DNA from: Lutibacter profundi
Lineage (GTDB): Bacteria; Bacteroidota; Bacteroidia; Flavobacteriales; Flavobacteriaceae
DNA: 64,000 nt
Assembly (NCBI RefSeq): GCF_001543325.1
Contig: NZ_CP013355.1
Location: forward strand, 62,001-126,000
Direction: 5' to 3'
Shown here: one piece after another, positions 7,605-16,200 of the stretch
Position numbering within the stretch: position 1 is the stretch's first letter
How the letters are laid out: each line of letters begins with the position of its first letter
Made by a program: the position numbers and the translations under genes
Notes under the pieces: model-generated
The model's input: the letters and a program-made list of their open reading frames with translations, nothing else
The model's database searches: none
Told to the model about the DNA's origin: nothing

Positions 7605-8687
7605 TCATAAATTTTTAGTCAATGATTTTACAATTTTGTTATCTGATAAGAAAGCTTTTAGAATTACTTTAATAGATGTGTATGTTGGTACGGCAACAAT
7701 CATTCCAACCACTCCAAACAAAACACCACCAATCATAATCACTAAAAATATTTCTAAGGGATGTGATTTTACACTATTTGAAAATATAAGAGGCTGACTT
7801 ACAAAATTATCTATAAGTTGCGCAATTAAATAACCAATCATTACATAGATAGTGGTTGGTAAAATTACCGTTTGAAAATCTTCACCCAAATTATTGCTCA
7901 TAGTTAAAAATAGCATTAAAACACCTCCAATTAGTGGACCTACGTACGGAATTAAGTTTAATAAAGCACATAAAAAAGCAATTACTACAGCATTTTCAAT
8001 ACCAAAAATAAGTAAGATTACGGTGTAAATAAGAAATAGAATTGTTATTTGAAAAATAAGCCCAACAAAATAGCGCGATAGTAAATTTTTGATGCTTGTG
8101 AGTGATTTTTTTAGTTTACTTTCACTTTTATCATTTACCATTGTGTAAATAGAATTTTCAAGTAAATGTGTATCTTTCATAAAAAAGAAAGAGATAAATA
8201 ATACTGAAAATAAACCAATACTTAAATTTCCTACCATTCCAATTACTGAATTTAATAGATTGGGAATTACTATTAAGTTTTTAAATAAATCGGCATTTTT
8301 TAACTCGTTTAAAATATCAATATTGTGTAATAAAAAATAATCATTTAACTGATTTAAGATATTTTGAATATTAGATTGCAGTTGATCAATATTTAATAAA
8401 GATAAATTTTGTCCTTGTTTAATTATAAGTGGAATAAACATACTAATTAGCCCAGCTAAAAGGCCTAAAAACACCAACATTGTAGTAATAACAGCAAATG
8501 TATTAGGCAATTTTAATTTTCTTTTTAAAAATTGAATTATGGGTCTGGCAATTAATGAAATAACGGCTGAAATAGCAATGTAAATTAATATTGATTGTAT
8601 GCTAAATAAAAAATAAAGTAGTAGCAAAACGCCAACAATAATGGCAATTGCTTTTAAAATTCCGTTGGCAATTGTTTTAGAATTCAT
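7605..8687 (-). CDS. AI-2E family transporter (PerM-type permease)
   Basis: Inner-membrane protein of the AI-2E exporter/PerM superfamily. Hydrophobic segments lie at about 11-30, 31-48, 60-82, 148-172, 205-230, 231-262, 272-295 and 308-340. The family hallmark region is in the C-terminal half: NLIPYVGPLIGG, then PTTIYVMIGYLIAQLIDNF and a V(G)PxY-like end, GMIVAVPTYTSIKVI. The 360-residue length is typical. Many members have no proven substrate; some export autoinducer-2 and others act as Na+(K+)/H+ antiporters. Genes on both sides are unrelated, so context does not help. Confidence 0.85.
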   Translation of the reverse strand: MNSKTIANGILKAIAIIVGVLLLLYFLFSIQSILIYIAISAVISLIARPIIQFLKRKLKLPNTFAVITTMLVFLGLLAGLISMFIPLIIKQGQNLSLLNIDQLQSNIQNILNQLNDYFLLHNIDILNELKNADLFKNLIVIPNLLNSVIGMVGNLSIGLFSVLFISFFFMKDTHLLENSIYTMVNDKSESKLKKSLTSIKNLLSRYFVGLIFQITILFLIYTVILLIFGIENAVVIAFLCALLNLIPYVGPLIGGVLMLFLTMSNNLGEDFQTVILPTTIYVMIGYLIAQLIDNFVSQPLIFSNSVKSHPLEIFLVIMIGGVLFGVVGMIVAVPTYTSIKVILKAFLSDNKIVKSLTKNL

Positions 8688-8739
8688 AGTGTTTTATTTA
8701 AATTTATTTAGTTAAACCTCTAAAATAATTAATTTAAAA

Positions 8740-10443
8740 TTAAAATCCAGCTGCTTTATCATCACCTCTATAATCTGCTCCACCTTCTAATTTTCCATTT
8801 GGAAGTACTAAAATAGCATCTACTTTACCGAGTATTCTAGAGTTTTTCTTGTTTATTTTATATCCCTTTTCTTGTAGTTTTAGCAATGTAATGCTATCAA
8901 AACCTTTGGGTTCAAATGTTATAACATCTGGTAGCCATTGATGATGAAACCTAGGGGCATTTACAGCCTCTTGCATACTAAAATTGTATTCATATACATT
9001 TAAGATGGTTTGCATAACTGAAGTAATAATGGTTGAACCTCCTGGAGAACCTAGAGTCATATAGAGTTGTTTGTTTTTTTCAACAATTGTAGGAGTCATA
9101 GAGCTAAGCATTCGTTTTTCAGGTTGAATAGCATTTGCTTCAGCACCAATTAATCCAAACATGTTTGGAACTCCGGGTTTTGAACTAAAATCATCCATTT
9201 CATTATTTAGTAAAAACCCACCTTCAGGCACAAAAACTTTAGAACCAAAAGCACCGTTTAAAGTGGTGGTAACTGAAATGGCATTGCCATAAGTATCAAT
9301 AATTGAGTAATGGGTAGTTTCATCACTTTCAAAACCAACAATATTTCCATGGCTAACTTCTGAAGATAGTGTTGCTTTATCCCATGAAAAATTAGCCATT
9401 CTTTTTTGAGTATAGTTATATGAAATTAACGTATCAATAGGAATTTTAACAAAATCTGGATCACCTAAATAAAAAGATCTATCTGCATAAGCTCTTCTTT
9501 CGGCTTCTGTTATTAATTGGATTGTTTTTACAGAATTATGACCAAAAGAAGCAATATCATAAGGTTCAATAGCATTAAAAATTTGTGCAATACAAATTCC
9601 GCCACTAGAAGGAGGCGACATCGATATAATTTTTAAATCTTTATACTTAAACTCAATAGCATTACGCCATTTTGAATCGTAAATTTCCAAATCTTTTTTA
9701 GTAATTATCCCTCCTAATTCCTGAACGTAATTTACGAGCATATCGGCAGTTTTCCCTTTGTAAAAACCATCTCTACCGTTGTCTCTTATTCGCTCAAGGG
9801 TTTTTGCTAAATTGATGTATTTAATACTGTCCCCTTCTTTCCAATTGGCATCTAACATAATTGTGGTGTTATTTGCTTGCGAGAAATATTTTCGGTACTT
9901 GGCAAAACTTTTAGCTTGCTTTTTTGTAACAACAACACCTTTTTTAGCCAAATCAATAGCAGGTTGTATTAATTCTGCAAAAGGTAATGTTCCATATTTT
10001 TCATATACTTTAAAAACACCATCTACACTTCCAGGTACGCCAATTGCAACAGACCCTAAGGTGCTTTTACCTTTAATAACATTTCCTTTTTCATCTAAGT
10101 ACATATTTTTTGAAGCAGCTAAAGGAGCTTTTTCTCTAAAATCCAAAGCTCCTGTTTTTCCTTTATTTGTTCGGAAAACCATAAATCCGCCACCACCTAT
10201 GTTTCCTGCAAATGGATAAGAGACAGCCAAAGCAAAATGAGTAGCTATCATTGCATCAAAGGCATTCCCTCCTTTTTTTAAAATTGCAGTTCCAATTTTA
10301 GAGGCTTCTTCTCTGGCACAAACCACCATAGCACTATCGGCAATAAACCCAGTTGTTTTAGTGTTTTTTGGTTCAGTATTAGATGTGTTTTTGCACTGTA
10401 AAAAGAGTATAGAAACTAGTGAAAGTAAAATAATTTTTTTCAT
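8740..10443 (-). CDS. ggt: Gamma-glutamyltransferase, probable lipoprotein
   Basis: N-terminal nucleophile hydrolase cleaving gamma-glutamyl bonds of glutathione and related peptides outside the cytoplasm. The precursor is expected to self-cleave before Thr376 in ETTHYS, giving large and small subunits; the downstream GNAISVTTTLN and PGGSTIIT (oxyanion region) are also conserved. The N-terminus is a lipoprotein signal with Cys17 (LFLQC), so the enzyme is probably anchored to a membrane; many homologues are free periplasmic proteins. Length (567 aa) is normal. The ATG overlaps the upstream stop as ATGA, so translation is probably coupled to the ACP phosphodiesterase gene. Confidence 0.92.
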   Translation of the reverse strand: MKKIILLSLVSILFLQCKNTSNTEPKNTKTTGFIADSAMVVCAREEASKIGTAILKKGGNAFDAMIATHFALAVSYPFAGNIGGGGFMVFRTNKGKTGALDFREKAPLAASKNMYLDEKGNVIKGKSTLGSVAIGVPGSVDGVFKVYEKYGTLPFAELIQPAIDLAKKGVVVTKKQAKSFAKYRKYFSQANNTTIMLDANWKEGDSIKYINLAKTLERIRDNGRDGFYKGKTADMLVNYVQELGGIITKKDLEIYDSKWRNAIEFKYKDLKIISMSPPSSGGICIAQIFNAIEPYDIASFGHNSVKTIQLITEAERRAYADRSFYLGDPDFVKIPIDTLISYNYTQKRMANFSWDKATLSSEVSHGNIVGFESDETTHYSIIDTYGNAISVTTTLNGAFGSKVFVPEGGFLLNNEMDDFSSKPGVPNMFGLIGAEANAIQPEKRMLSSMTPTIVEKNKQLYMTLGSPGGSTIITSVMQTILNVYEYNFSMQEAVNAPRFHHQWLPDVITFEPKGFDSITLLKLQEKGYKINKKNSRILGKVDAILVLPNGKLEGGADYRGDDKAAGF

Positions 10444-11033
10444 GTTAAAAGTAATAAAGTTGTTTTTTCTTCTGTAAATTGTTCTAAACTTTTAAAAAAA
10501 GTTGTGAAATCTAATTCAAGTTCTTTGTAGTTATTTTTTAAATCTTCAATGGCCATATCCATTTTAGAAATTCCTTTCGTTCGTTTGTTCATTCCCTGTA
10601 ATATTTTTTCAATTCCATTAATTGAAGCATAGGCTACTAACCAATTATGTTCAATCATATAGGGTAATATTTTTTGAATTTTTTCAGGAAATATATCAAC
10701 ATTGTTTTGTAAAAATGTGTAGGTATTAGCAGCATAGAGTTCAAGAGGTATAGTTGAATAATTTTGCCAGTTTTTAGCTAAAAAATGATCGTATAAAATA
10801 TCAATAATAACCCCATCATAATGTTTGTATCGTTCGTGTAAACGACGTTTGCTTTTTCGCACAATTGGGTGTTTGTCTGTATAATTATCAATTTCTCGAT
10901 GTAATAAAATACCTGCTTTAATTTCTGCAGGAAAATTATTGTATTTATTTCCTTTTACAGCGTCTGCAATAAAATTACCAATTAGAATATTTTTATTGTT
11001 TTTAGAAAGATATAAGTGAGCAAGAAAATTCAT
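10440..11033 (-). CDS. Acyl carrier protein phosphodiesterase (AcpH family)
   Basis: Predicted to remove the 4'-phosphopantetheine group from holo-ACP. The sequence opens with the family signature MNFLAHLYLS, then GNFIADAVKG, LHREIDNYTDKHP and DILYDHFLAKNW; the His and Asp residues form an HD-like metal site. Length (197 aa) matches E. coli AcpH. It lies 6 bases after the MEMO-family gene and overlaps ggt by 4 bases, so the three are likely one transcript. A functional link among them is not obvious. Confidence 0.88.
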   Translation of the reverse strand: MNFLAHLYLSKNNKNILIGNFIADAVKGNKYNNFPAEIKAGILLHREIDNYTDKHPIVRKSKRRLHERYKHYDGVIIDILYDHFLAKNWQNYSTIPLELYAANTYTFLQNNVDIFPEKIQKILPYMIEHNWLVAYASINGIEKILQGMNKRTKGISKMDMAIEDLKNNYKELELDFTTFFKSLEQFTEEKTTLLLLT

Positions 11034-11039
11034 AAGTTA

Positions 11040-12113
11040 TTATTCGTATTTAATACTTGCATACCCCACCCAATGTCTTTGGGTTGCAATAGCTGTTGTT
11101 CCCATTTGTAAATCTTCAACTTCAATAAGAGAGTGGTCTATACTTGTTTCATATTTTAAGAAAGTACCTTTAAGTGGTTTGTTATTTTGTAAAATATTTA
11201 ATTTATTAGCAGTTGCTAAACCAAAGGGAACAGCATATCTGCCGCACCAAACCCAGTTGTATTTAGTATAATCTTCTTTTTGTGTAGTTTCATATAAAAA
11301 AGAGTCTATTTTAGTTTTATCTATGTTATTTATTAAATAAGAATTAATAATTTTCAAATCGTGTTTTCTTGCTTTGTTTGTTCCTAGCGAATCTACGCCA
11401 TACGGTGCTAAATTTTGACTCCAATCTACATCGCCGTAATGTACTGCATCATTTGAAATTACAATAGCTAAATCTTTACCAAAAGTTAAGTTTCTAGATT
11501 TAAGAATATTATAAATCACTTTGGATAAATGAGTACTTACAACATCAATTTTTTCAGAATTCATATAGGGAACTAATATAGGAACAATTTCTATATTCCT
11601 ATTTTTTTTATGTAAAAAGGGAATAATAGCTTCTAGAGAATGTTCTAGTTGTTGCATGTCATCATGAATTAAATAATCTTCTTCAGGTAATTTTGAATAA
11701 ATTTCTTTGTTTAGGGGCGAAACAGGAAGTTTTCCGTAGGGAGATTTCCAGTGTGTATAGCTTCCAAAAATAATTTTATCTTTTAAATTAAATTTTTTGG
11801 CTTTATGCGCTACACCAATTAAAATTATGGTATTAGTATTTATACCTTTTAATGCTTCATAATATAGTTTTCCAGCATATTTGTAATCGTCATGAGGGCA
11901 AATAACAGCTTTCCACTGGTTGTTATTTTTCTTATCCTTTAGTTGAAATCGGTTATAAATAGAATCCATTTGCCATTTGTATTGTGCAAAGCCAATAGTA
12001 TCATGGAGATTTCTTAATTTCTCTTTTTTTTGTTGATGGTTGGTTTGACAGCTTATAAAAAAAAGGAAGCCAAATAAAATCGAAAAAAGGGGCAAAAAAT
12101 ATTTTATTTTCAT
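11040..12113 (-). CDS. MEMO-family lipoprotein (AmmeMemoRadiSam system protein B)
   Basis: Member of the MEMO1 family, related in fold to extradiol dioxygenases. The characteristic motifs are CPHDDYKYAG near residue 71, VAHKAK, WKSPYGKLPVS, HDDMQQLEHSLE and SNDAVHYGD; these provide the His and Asp/Cys pocket of the family. A signal peptide with lipobox FFISC puts Cys22 as the lipidated residue, which is unusual compared with the usually cytoplasmic MEMO proteins and suggests an envelope role. Radical-SAM and AMMECR1 partners of the three-part system are not in the window. It is the first gene of the probable operon with the ACP phosphodiesterase and ggt. Biochemical function unknown. Confidence 0.8.
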   Translation of the reverse strand: MKIKYFLPLFSILFGFLFFISCQTNHQQKKEKLRNLHDTIGFAQYKWQMDSIYNRFQLKDKKNNNQWKAVICPHDDYKYAGKLYYEALKGINTNTIILIGVAHKAKKFNLKDKIIFGSYTHWKSPYGKLPVSPLNKEIYSKLPEEDYLIHDDMQQLEHSLEAIIPFLHKKNRNIEIVPILVPYMNSEKIDVVSTHLSKVIYNILKSRNLTFGKDLAIVISNDAVHYGDVDWSQNLAPYGVDSLGTNKARKHDLKIINSYLINNIDKTKIDSFLYETTQKEDYTKYNWVWCGRYAVPFGLATANKLNILQNNKPLKGTFLKYETSIDHSLIEVEDLQMGTTAIATQRHWVGYASIKYE

Positions 12114-12161
12114 AATTATTGAAGCAAAGAATAATAAAAGCTAAATGTAAGATTTTTAAAT

Positions 12162-12194
12162 AAAAAAACCACAACGAATAAGCTGTGGTTTTTT
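12162..12194 (-). terminator. Terminator after dnaN
   Basis: AAAAAACCACA and TGTGGTTTTTT form an 11-bp stem around a 10-base loop. On the minus strand a T-run follows. It lies about 37 bases after the dnaN stop, and the A-rich left arm would also allow termination in the other direction. Confidence 0.75.
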
Positions 12195-12230
12195 AGATTT
12201 TAAATAGAAGTTATTTATAAAGCTTCATTG

Positions 12231-13349
12231 TTAACTGTTTAACATTACAGGCATTACTAACATTGTTATATTTTCTCCTTCATCAACGCCATCAATTGGA
12301 GTTAAAATACCAGCTCTATTGGGTAAAGACATTTCAATTAAAATTTCATTTGAAGTTAAGTTACTCAACATTTCAGTTAAAAAACGCGAGTTAAAACCAA
12401 TTTGTAAGTCGTCTCCTTGATAATCACAAACTAAACGTTCTTCAGCTTTGTTTGAATAGTCTAGGTCTTCAGCAGAAATATTTAATTCAGTACCTGCCAT
12501 TTTTAAGCGGATTTGATGCGTAGTTTTACTGGAGAAAATAGATACACGTTTAACTGAATTTAAAAACGTACCTCTATCAACAGTTAATTTATTTGGATTT
12601 TCTTTTGGAATAACCGCTTCATAATTAGGGTATTTTCCATCTATCAACCTACAAACAAGTATTACATTGTCAAATGTAAATTTTGCATTCGCATCATTGT
12701 ATTCAATAGTTACATCACTTTCTGAATTCCCTAAAATTCCTTTTAATAAGTTTAGAGGTTTTTTTGGCATTATAAATTCTGCAGTATCATTTCCGGTAAT
12801 ATCTGTTCTTGAGTATTTAACTAATTTATGGGCATCAGTTGCCACAAAGGTTAGACTGTCTGATGAAAATTGGAAAAATACACCACTCATTACGGGTCTC
12901 AAATCATCATTTCCTGCAGCAAATATTGTTTTTGAAATTGCGGTTGCTAAAATAGCACTCGGTATAATTGTACTCTTTGGAGATTCTATTGAAATTGCTT
13001 TAGGAAATTCATTACCATCAAAGTAAGCCATATCATATTTACCTTGACTTGAGCTAATTTCAACCGTGTTATTTTCCTCCGTTTTAAATGTTAGTGGTTG
13101 GTTTGGAAATGTTTTTAAGGTATCTAATAATAAACGTGCCGAAATTGCTACAGAACCCTCTGAGTCCGACTCAACATTTATAGTGGTACTCATGGTGGTT
13201 TCTAAATCTGAAGCAGATATTTTTAACTCATTTTGGTTTAATTCAAATAAGAAATTATCCAAAATAGGTAATGTATTACTATTATTGATAACACCACCTA
13301 AAATTTGAAGCTGTTTTAATAATTGACTACTTGATACAATAAATTTCAT
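12231..13349 (-). CDS. dnaN: DNA polymerase III beta subunit (sliding clamp)
   Basis: Ring-shaped processivity clamp of the replicative polymerase. The start MKFIVSSSQLLKQLQ, the interdomain FKTEENNTVEIS and the ending NITMLVMPVML are clear family signatures (C-terminal usual ending PMRL/PVML). Length, 372 aa, is normal and fits three clamp domains of about 120 residues. dnaA is not adjacent; the gene stands alone with its own terminator and is divergent from the PIG-L gene. The gldF-gldG genes lie about 6 kb away. Confidence 0.96.
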   Translation of the reverse strand: MKFIVSSSQLLKQLQILGGVINNSNTLPILDNFLFELNQNELKISASDLETTMSTTINVESDSEGSVAISARLLLDTLKTFPNQPLTFKTEENNTVEISSSQGKYDMAYFDGNEFPKAISIESPKSTIIPSAILATAISKTIFAAGNDDLRPVMSGVFFQFSSDSLTFVATDAHKLVKYSRTDITGNDTAEFIMPKKPLNLLKGILGNSESDVTIEYNDANAKFTFDNVILVCRLIDGKYPNYEAVIPKENPNKLTVDRGTFLNSVKRVSIFSSKTTHQIRLKMAGTELNISAEDLDYSNKAEERLVCDYQGDDLQIGFNSRFLTEMLSNLTSNEILIEMSLPNRAGILTPIDGVDEGENITMLVMPVMLNS

Positions 13350-13376
13350 CTACGATTATTTTAATGGAATGAATTA

Positions 13377-13384
13377 CAAATATA
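13377..13384 (-). promoter_or_regulatory. Candidate -7 element of dnaN
   Basis: TATATTTG on the minus strand, 28 bases before the dnaN ATG, matches TAnnTTTG. The -33 position is only T-rich, without a clear TTTG. Confidence 0.5.
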
Positions 13385-13513
13385 TTCTAAAAAAGTTGTT
13401 TTAAAAAAGATATTTATTAACAGTTTATAACTAAAAATTAATAACTAAATATACGCCAAATAAATATAAATTATAACAGCAATAAAAGTTATAATTATGT
13501 TAATTATTAGTGT

Positions 13514-13549
13514 TGAAAAGTGAAGTCTTAAATTTAATTTTATATTTGT
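13514..13549 (+). promoter_or_regulatory. Candidate promoter of the PIG-L/symporter operon
   Basis: TTG at 13514-13516 and TATATTTG at 13542-13549. The spacer of 25 bases is longer than the usual 19-21, so the -33 assignment is weak while the -7 box is exact. The ATG is 27 bases downstream. Confidence 0.45.
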
Positions 13550-13576
13550 TTACACTACTAAATAATTAAATTTTAT

Positions 13577-16090
13577 ATGAAGAATATACTATTACTAGTA
13601 TTCCTGTTATTTTTTTGTCCCTTTATAATTTTAGCACAAGCACCTAAAAAACCTACCTCAGGAGACATTTATACCTCAATACAAAAACTTAATTTTTTGG
13701 GAAGTGTTTTATATGTGGCTGCACATCCTGATGATGAAAATACACGATTAATCTCCTATTTTTCTAATAATATTAAAGCTCAAACGGCTTATTTAAGTTT
13801 AACTAGAGGTGATGGTGGACAAAATTTAGTAGGTTCAGAAATTAGGGAACTGCTAGGCGTAATTAGAACTCAAGAATTATTGGCTGCTAGAAGAATTGAT
13901 GGTGGACACCAATTTTTTACTAGAGCCAATGACTTTGGATATTCAAAACACCCAGACGAAACACTTAAAATTTGGAATAAAAAAGAAGTATTAAATGACG
14001 TTGTTTCTGTTATTCGAAAATTTAGACCTGATGTGATTATTAATAGATTTAACTACAGAACACCAGGAACAACACATGGTCATCATACAGCTTCTGCAAT
14101 GTTAAGTGTAGAAGCTTTTAATTTAGCTTCAGATAAAAATTTTAAAACACATTTAAAAAATGATGCAACTTGGAAACCAAAACGTTTATTTTTTAATACT
14201 TCATGGTGGTTTTATGGCAGTGAAGAAAAATTTAATGAAGCCGATAAAACAAATTTATTAAGTTTAGATATTGGTAGTTTTTATGTTAGCAAAGGGATGT
14301 CTAATAGTGAAATAGCATCTTTAAGTAGAAGCCAACATCAATCTCAGGGTTTTGGAAGTACAGGGACAAGAGGTAGCCAAATAGAATATTTAGAGTTTTT
14401 AAAAGGTGATTTTCCTTTGAGTAAAAATATTTTTGATGGAATTAATACCACTTGGAGTAGAGTTGATGGAGGAGAGGAAATAGGGAAAATATTAAATGAA
14501 GTTGAAAAAGAATTTAATTTTAAAAACCCAGCTGCAAGTATTTTTAAATTGGTTAGGGCATATCAACTAATTCAAAATATAAAAGATGAGCATTGGAAAG
14601 TTATTAAACTAAAAGAAATAAAGGATATAATAGCCGCTTGTGCAGGTTTGTATTTGGAAGCGGTAGCTTCAGAATCGAATGCTTCCCCCAATAGTAAAAT
14701 AGATCTAGATATTGAAGCAATTAACAGGAGTTTAATTCAAATTACATTGAACTCGGTTATTATTTTACCTGAACAAAAGGAAATTATAAGTTCAGTAAAA
14801 TTATTGAATAATAAGGATTACAATAATAAGGTATCAATCTACATACCTTCTGAAGAAAAATATACTTCGCCGTACTGGTTATTAAAAAAAGGGAGTTTAG
14901 GAATGTATAATGTTACTAACAAAAGCTACATAGGTTTACCAGAAACGCCACATTCAATAAAAGTTAAGTTTAATGTAAAGTTTGGAAATGTTGTAATTCC
15001 ATTTTTTAGAGAGGTTGTTTATAAATATACTGACCCTGTTAAAGGAGAAGTATATAAACCTTTTGAAATTTTGCCAAAAATTTCAGCTTCATTCAATGAA
15101 AAGGTATATATTTTTCCAAATAATGAAGTACAAGAGATAACAGTTAAAATAAAATCGAACACCAAAAATTTAAAAGGAAAATTAGTATTAAACACACCAA
15201 AAGGATGGCAATTTTCGCCTGAAGAGTATCAATTTGAATTCGTTGAAAAAGGAGAAGAACAAAATTTTAATTTTAAAGTAGTTCCGCCCGTAAATGAGTC
15301 TGAAGGATTTATAACTCCAATTGTTAAGGTTGGTGATAAAACCTATACAAATGAATTAATTGAAATTGATTATAATCATATCCCTTTTCAATCTGTTACA
15401 ATGCCTTCAGAAGCAAAAGTAGTTCGATTAAATATTCAAAAAAAAGGACAAGTATTAGGCTATATTCAAGGAGCCGGAGATGTAATTCCAACCAGTTTGC
15501 GTCAAATAGGATATACGGTTATTGAATTGGAAAATAGAGACATTACTCCAGAAAAATTAAAGAATTTTGATGCAGTAATTTTAGGAATTAGAGCTTATAA
15601 TACGAATACTAGAGCTAAATATTATCAAAAAATATTACATAATTATGTAAAAAATGGAGGTACTTTAATTGTACAATACAATACAAATCGAAGATTAAAA
15701 GTAGAAGCGGTAGCTCCTTATCCATTAAAATTATCTAAAGATAGGGTTACCAATGAAAATGCAGAAGTTAGAATAATTATGCCTTTTCATGAAATTTTAA
15801 ATTATCCAAATAAAATAACTGAAAATGATTTTAAAGGTTGGGTACAAGAGAGAGGATTGTATTTCCCAAATGAATGGGATAGTCATTTTATTGCTGTTTT
15901 AAGTATGAATGACACTAATGAGTCTGCTAAAAAAGGGAGTTTATTAGTTGCTAAATATGGGAAAGGGAATTTTATTTATACCGGACTTAGTTTTTTTAGA
16001 GAATTGCCGGCAGGTGTACCTGGAGCTTATAAATTGTTTGCAAATATGATTTCAATAGGTAAAAATAATAACAAACAATTGAATAACTAG
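13577..16090 (+). CDS. PIG-L family deacetylase, secreted, 837 aa
   Basis: Zinc-dependent de-N-acetylase of the PIG-L/LmbE superfamily, predicted to act on GlcNAc-containing sugars in the envelope. Signal peptide at residues 1-20 (cut after ILAQ or near it). Catalytic motif AHPDDE at 49-54 and a metal-binding HGHH at 167-170. The PIG-L domain takes only about the first 300 residues. The remaining 500 include a probable beta-sandwich (about 440-600) and a C-terminal ThuA-like alpha/beta part with VILGIRAYNTN and GGTLIVQYN. The large architecture is typical of Bacteroidota. It is followed 2 bases later by a 34-codon gene and then a sodium symporter, suggesting that the released sugar or deacetylated product is imported. 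The substrate is inference. Confidence 0.85.
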   Translation: MKNILLLVFLLFFCPFIILAQAPKKPTSGDIYTSIQKLNFLGSVLYVAAHPDDENTRLISYFSNNIKAQTAYLSLTRGDGGQNLVGSEIRELLGVIRTQELLAARRIDGGHQFFTRANDFGYSKHPDETLKIWNKKEVLNDVVSVIRKFRPDVIINRFNYRTPGTTHGHHTASAMLSVEAFNLASDKNFKTHLKNDATWKPKRLFFNTSWWFYGSEEKFNEADKTNLLSLDIGSFYVSKGMSNSEIASLSRSQHQSQGFGSTGTRGSQIEYLEFLKGDFPLSKNIFDGINTTWSRVDGGEEIGKILNEVEKEFNFKNPAASIFKLVRAYQLIQNIKDEHWKVIKLKEIKDIIAACAGLYLEAVASESNASPNSKIDLDIEAINRSLIQITLNSVIILPEQKEIISSVKLLNNKDYNNKVSIYIPSEEKYTSPYWLLKKGSLGMYNVTNKSYIGLPETPHSIKVKFNVKFGNVVIPFFREVVYKYTDPVKGEVYKPFEILPKISASFNEKVYIFPNNEVQEITVKIKSNTKNLKGKLVLNTPKGWQFSPEEYQFEFVEKGEEQNFNFKVVPPVNESEGFITPIVKVGDKTYTNELIEIDYNHIPFQSVTMPSEAKVVRLNIQKKGQVLGYIQGAGDVIPTSLRQIGYTVIELENRDITPEKLKNFDAVILGIRAYNTNTRAKYYQKILHNYVKNGGTLIVQYNTNRRLKVEAVAPYPLKLSKDRVTNENAEVRIIMPFHEILNYPNKITENDFKGWVQERGLYFPNEWDSHFIAVLSMNDTNESAKKGSLLVAKYGKGNFIYTGLSFFRELPAGVPGAYKLFANMISIGKNNNKQLNN

Positions 16091-16092
16091 AA

Positions 16093-16197
16093 ATGGAAAA
16101 ACATAAATTTAGTTGGAAAAAAGAATTTACCATTGTTCTAATTGTAAATGCAGTATATATTGTTTTATTCTATGTTATAATGAAAATTTACTCATAA
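16093..16197 (+). CDS. Single-span membrane peptide, 34 aa
   Basis: A 34-codon gene packed between the deacetylase (2 bases) and the symporter (3 bases). The product starts MEKHKFSWKKEF, has one hydrophobic span at about residues 12-30, and ends KIYS: a positively charged N-terminus and one helix, so N-in topology is expected. The tight spacing on both sides argues for a real gene. Small membrane partners of sodium:solute symporters are known (the DUF4212 partner of some acetate-type carriers; YhdT beside PanF), but this peptide is much shorter and I see no direct similarity. A role as a symporter accessory subunit is inference. Confidence 0.6.
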   Translation: MEKHKFSWKKEFTIVLIVNAVYIVLFYVIMKIYS

Positions 16198-16200
16198 AAG

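Noticed and set aside
9779-10219. 146-codon frame antisense to ggt
   Set aside because: Lies wholly inside the well-supported ggt gene and has no family signature.
12667-13026. 119-codon frame antisense to dnaN
   Set aside because: Shadow of the sliding clamp gene; no independent signals.
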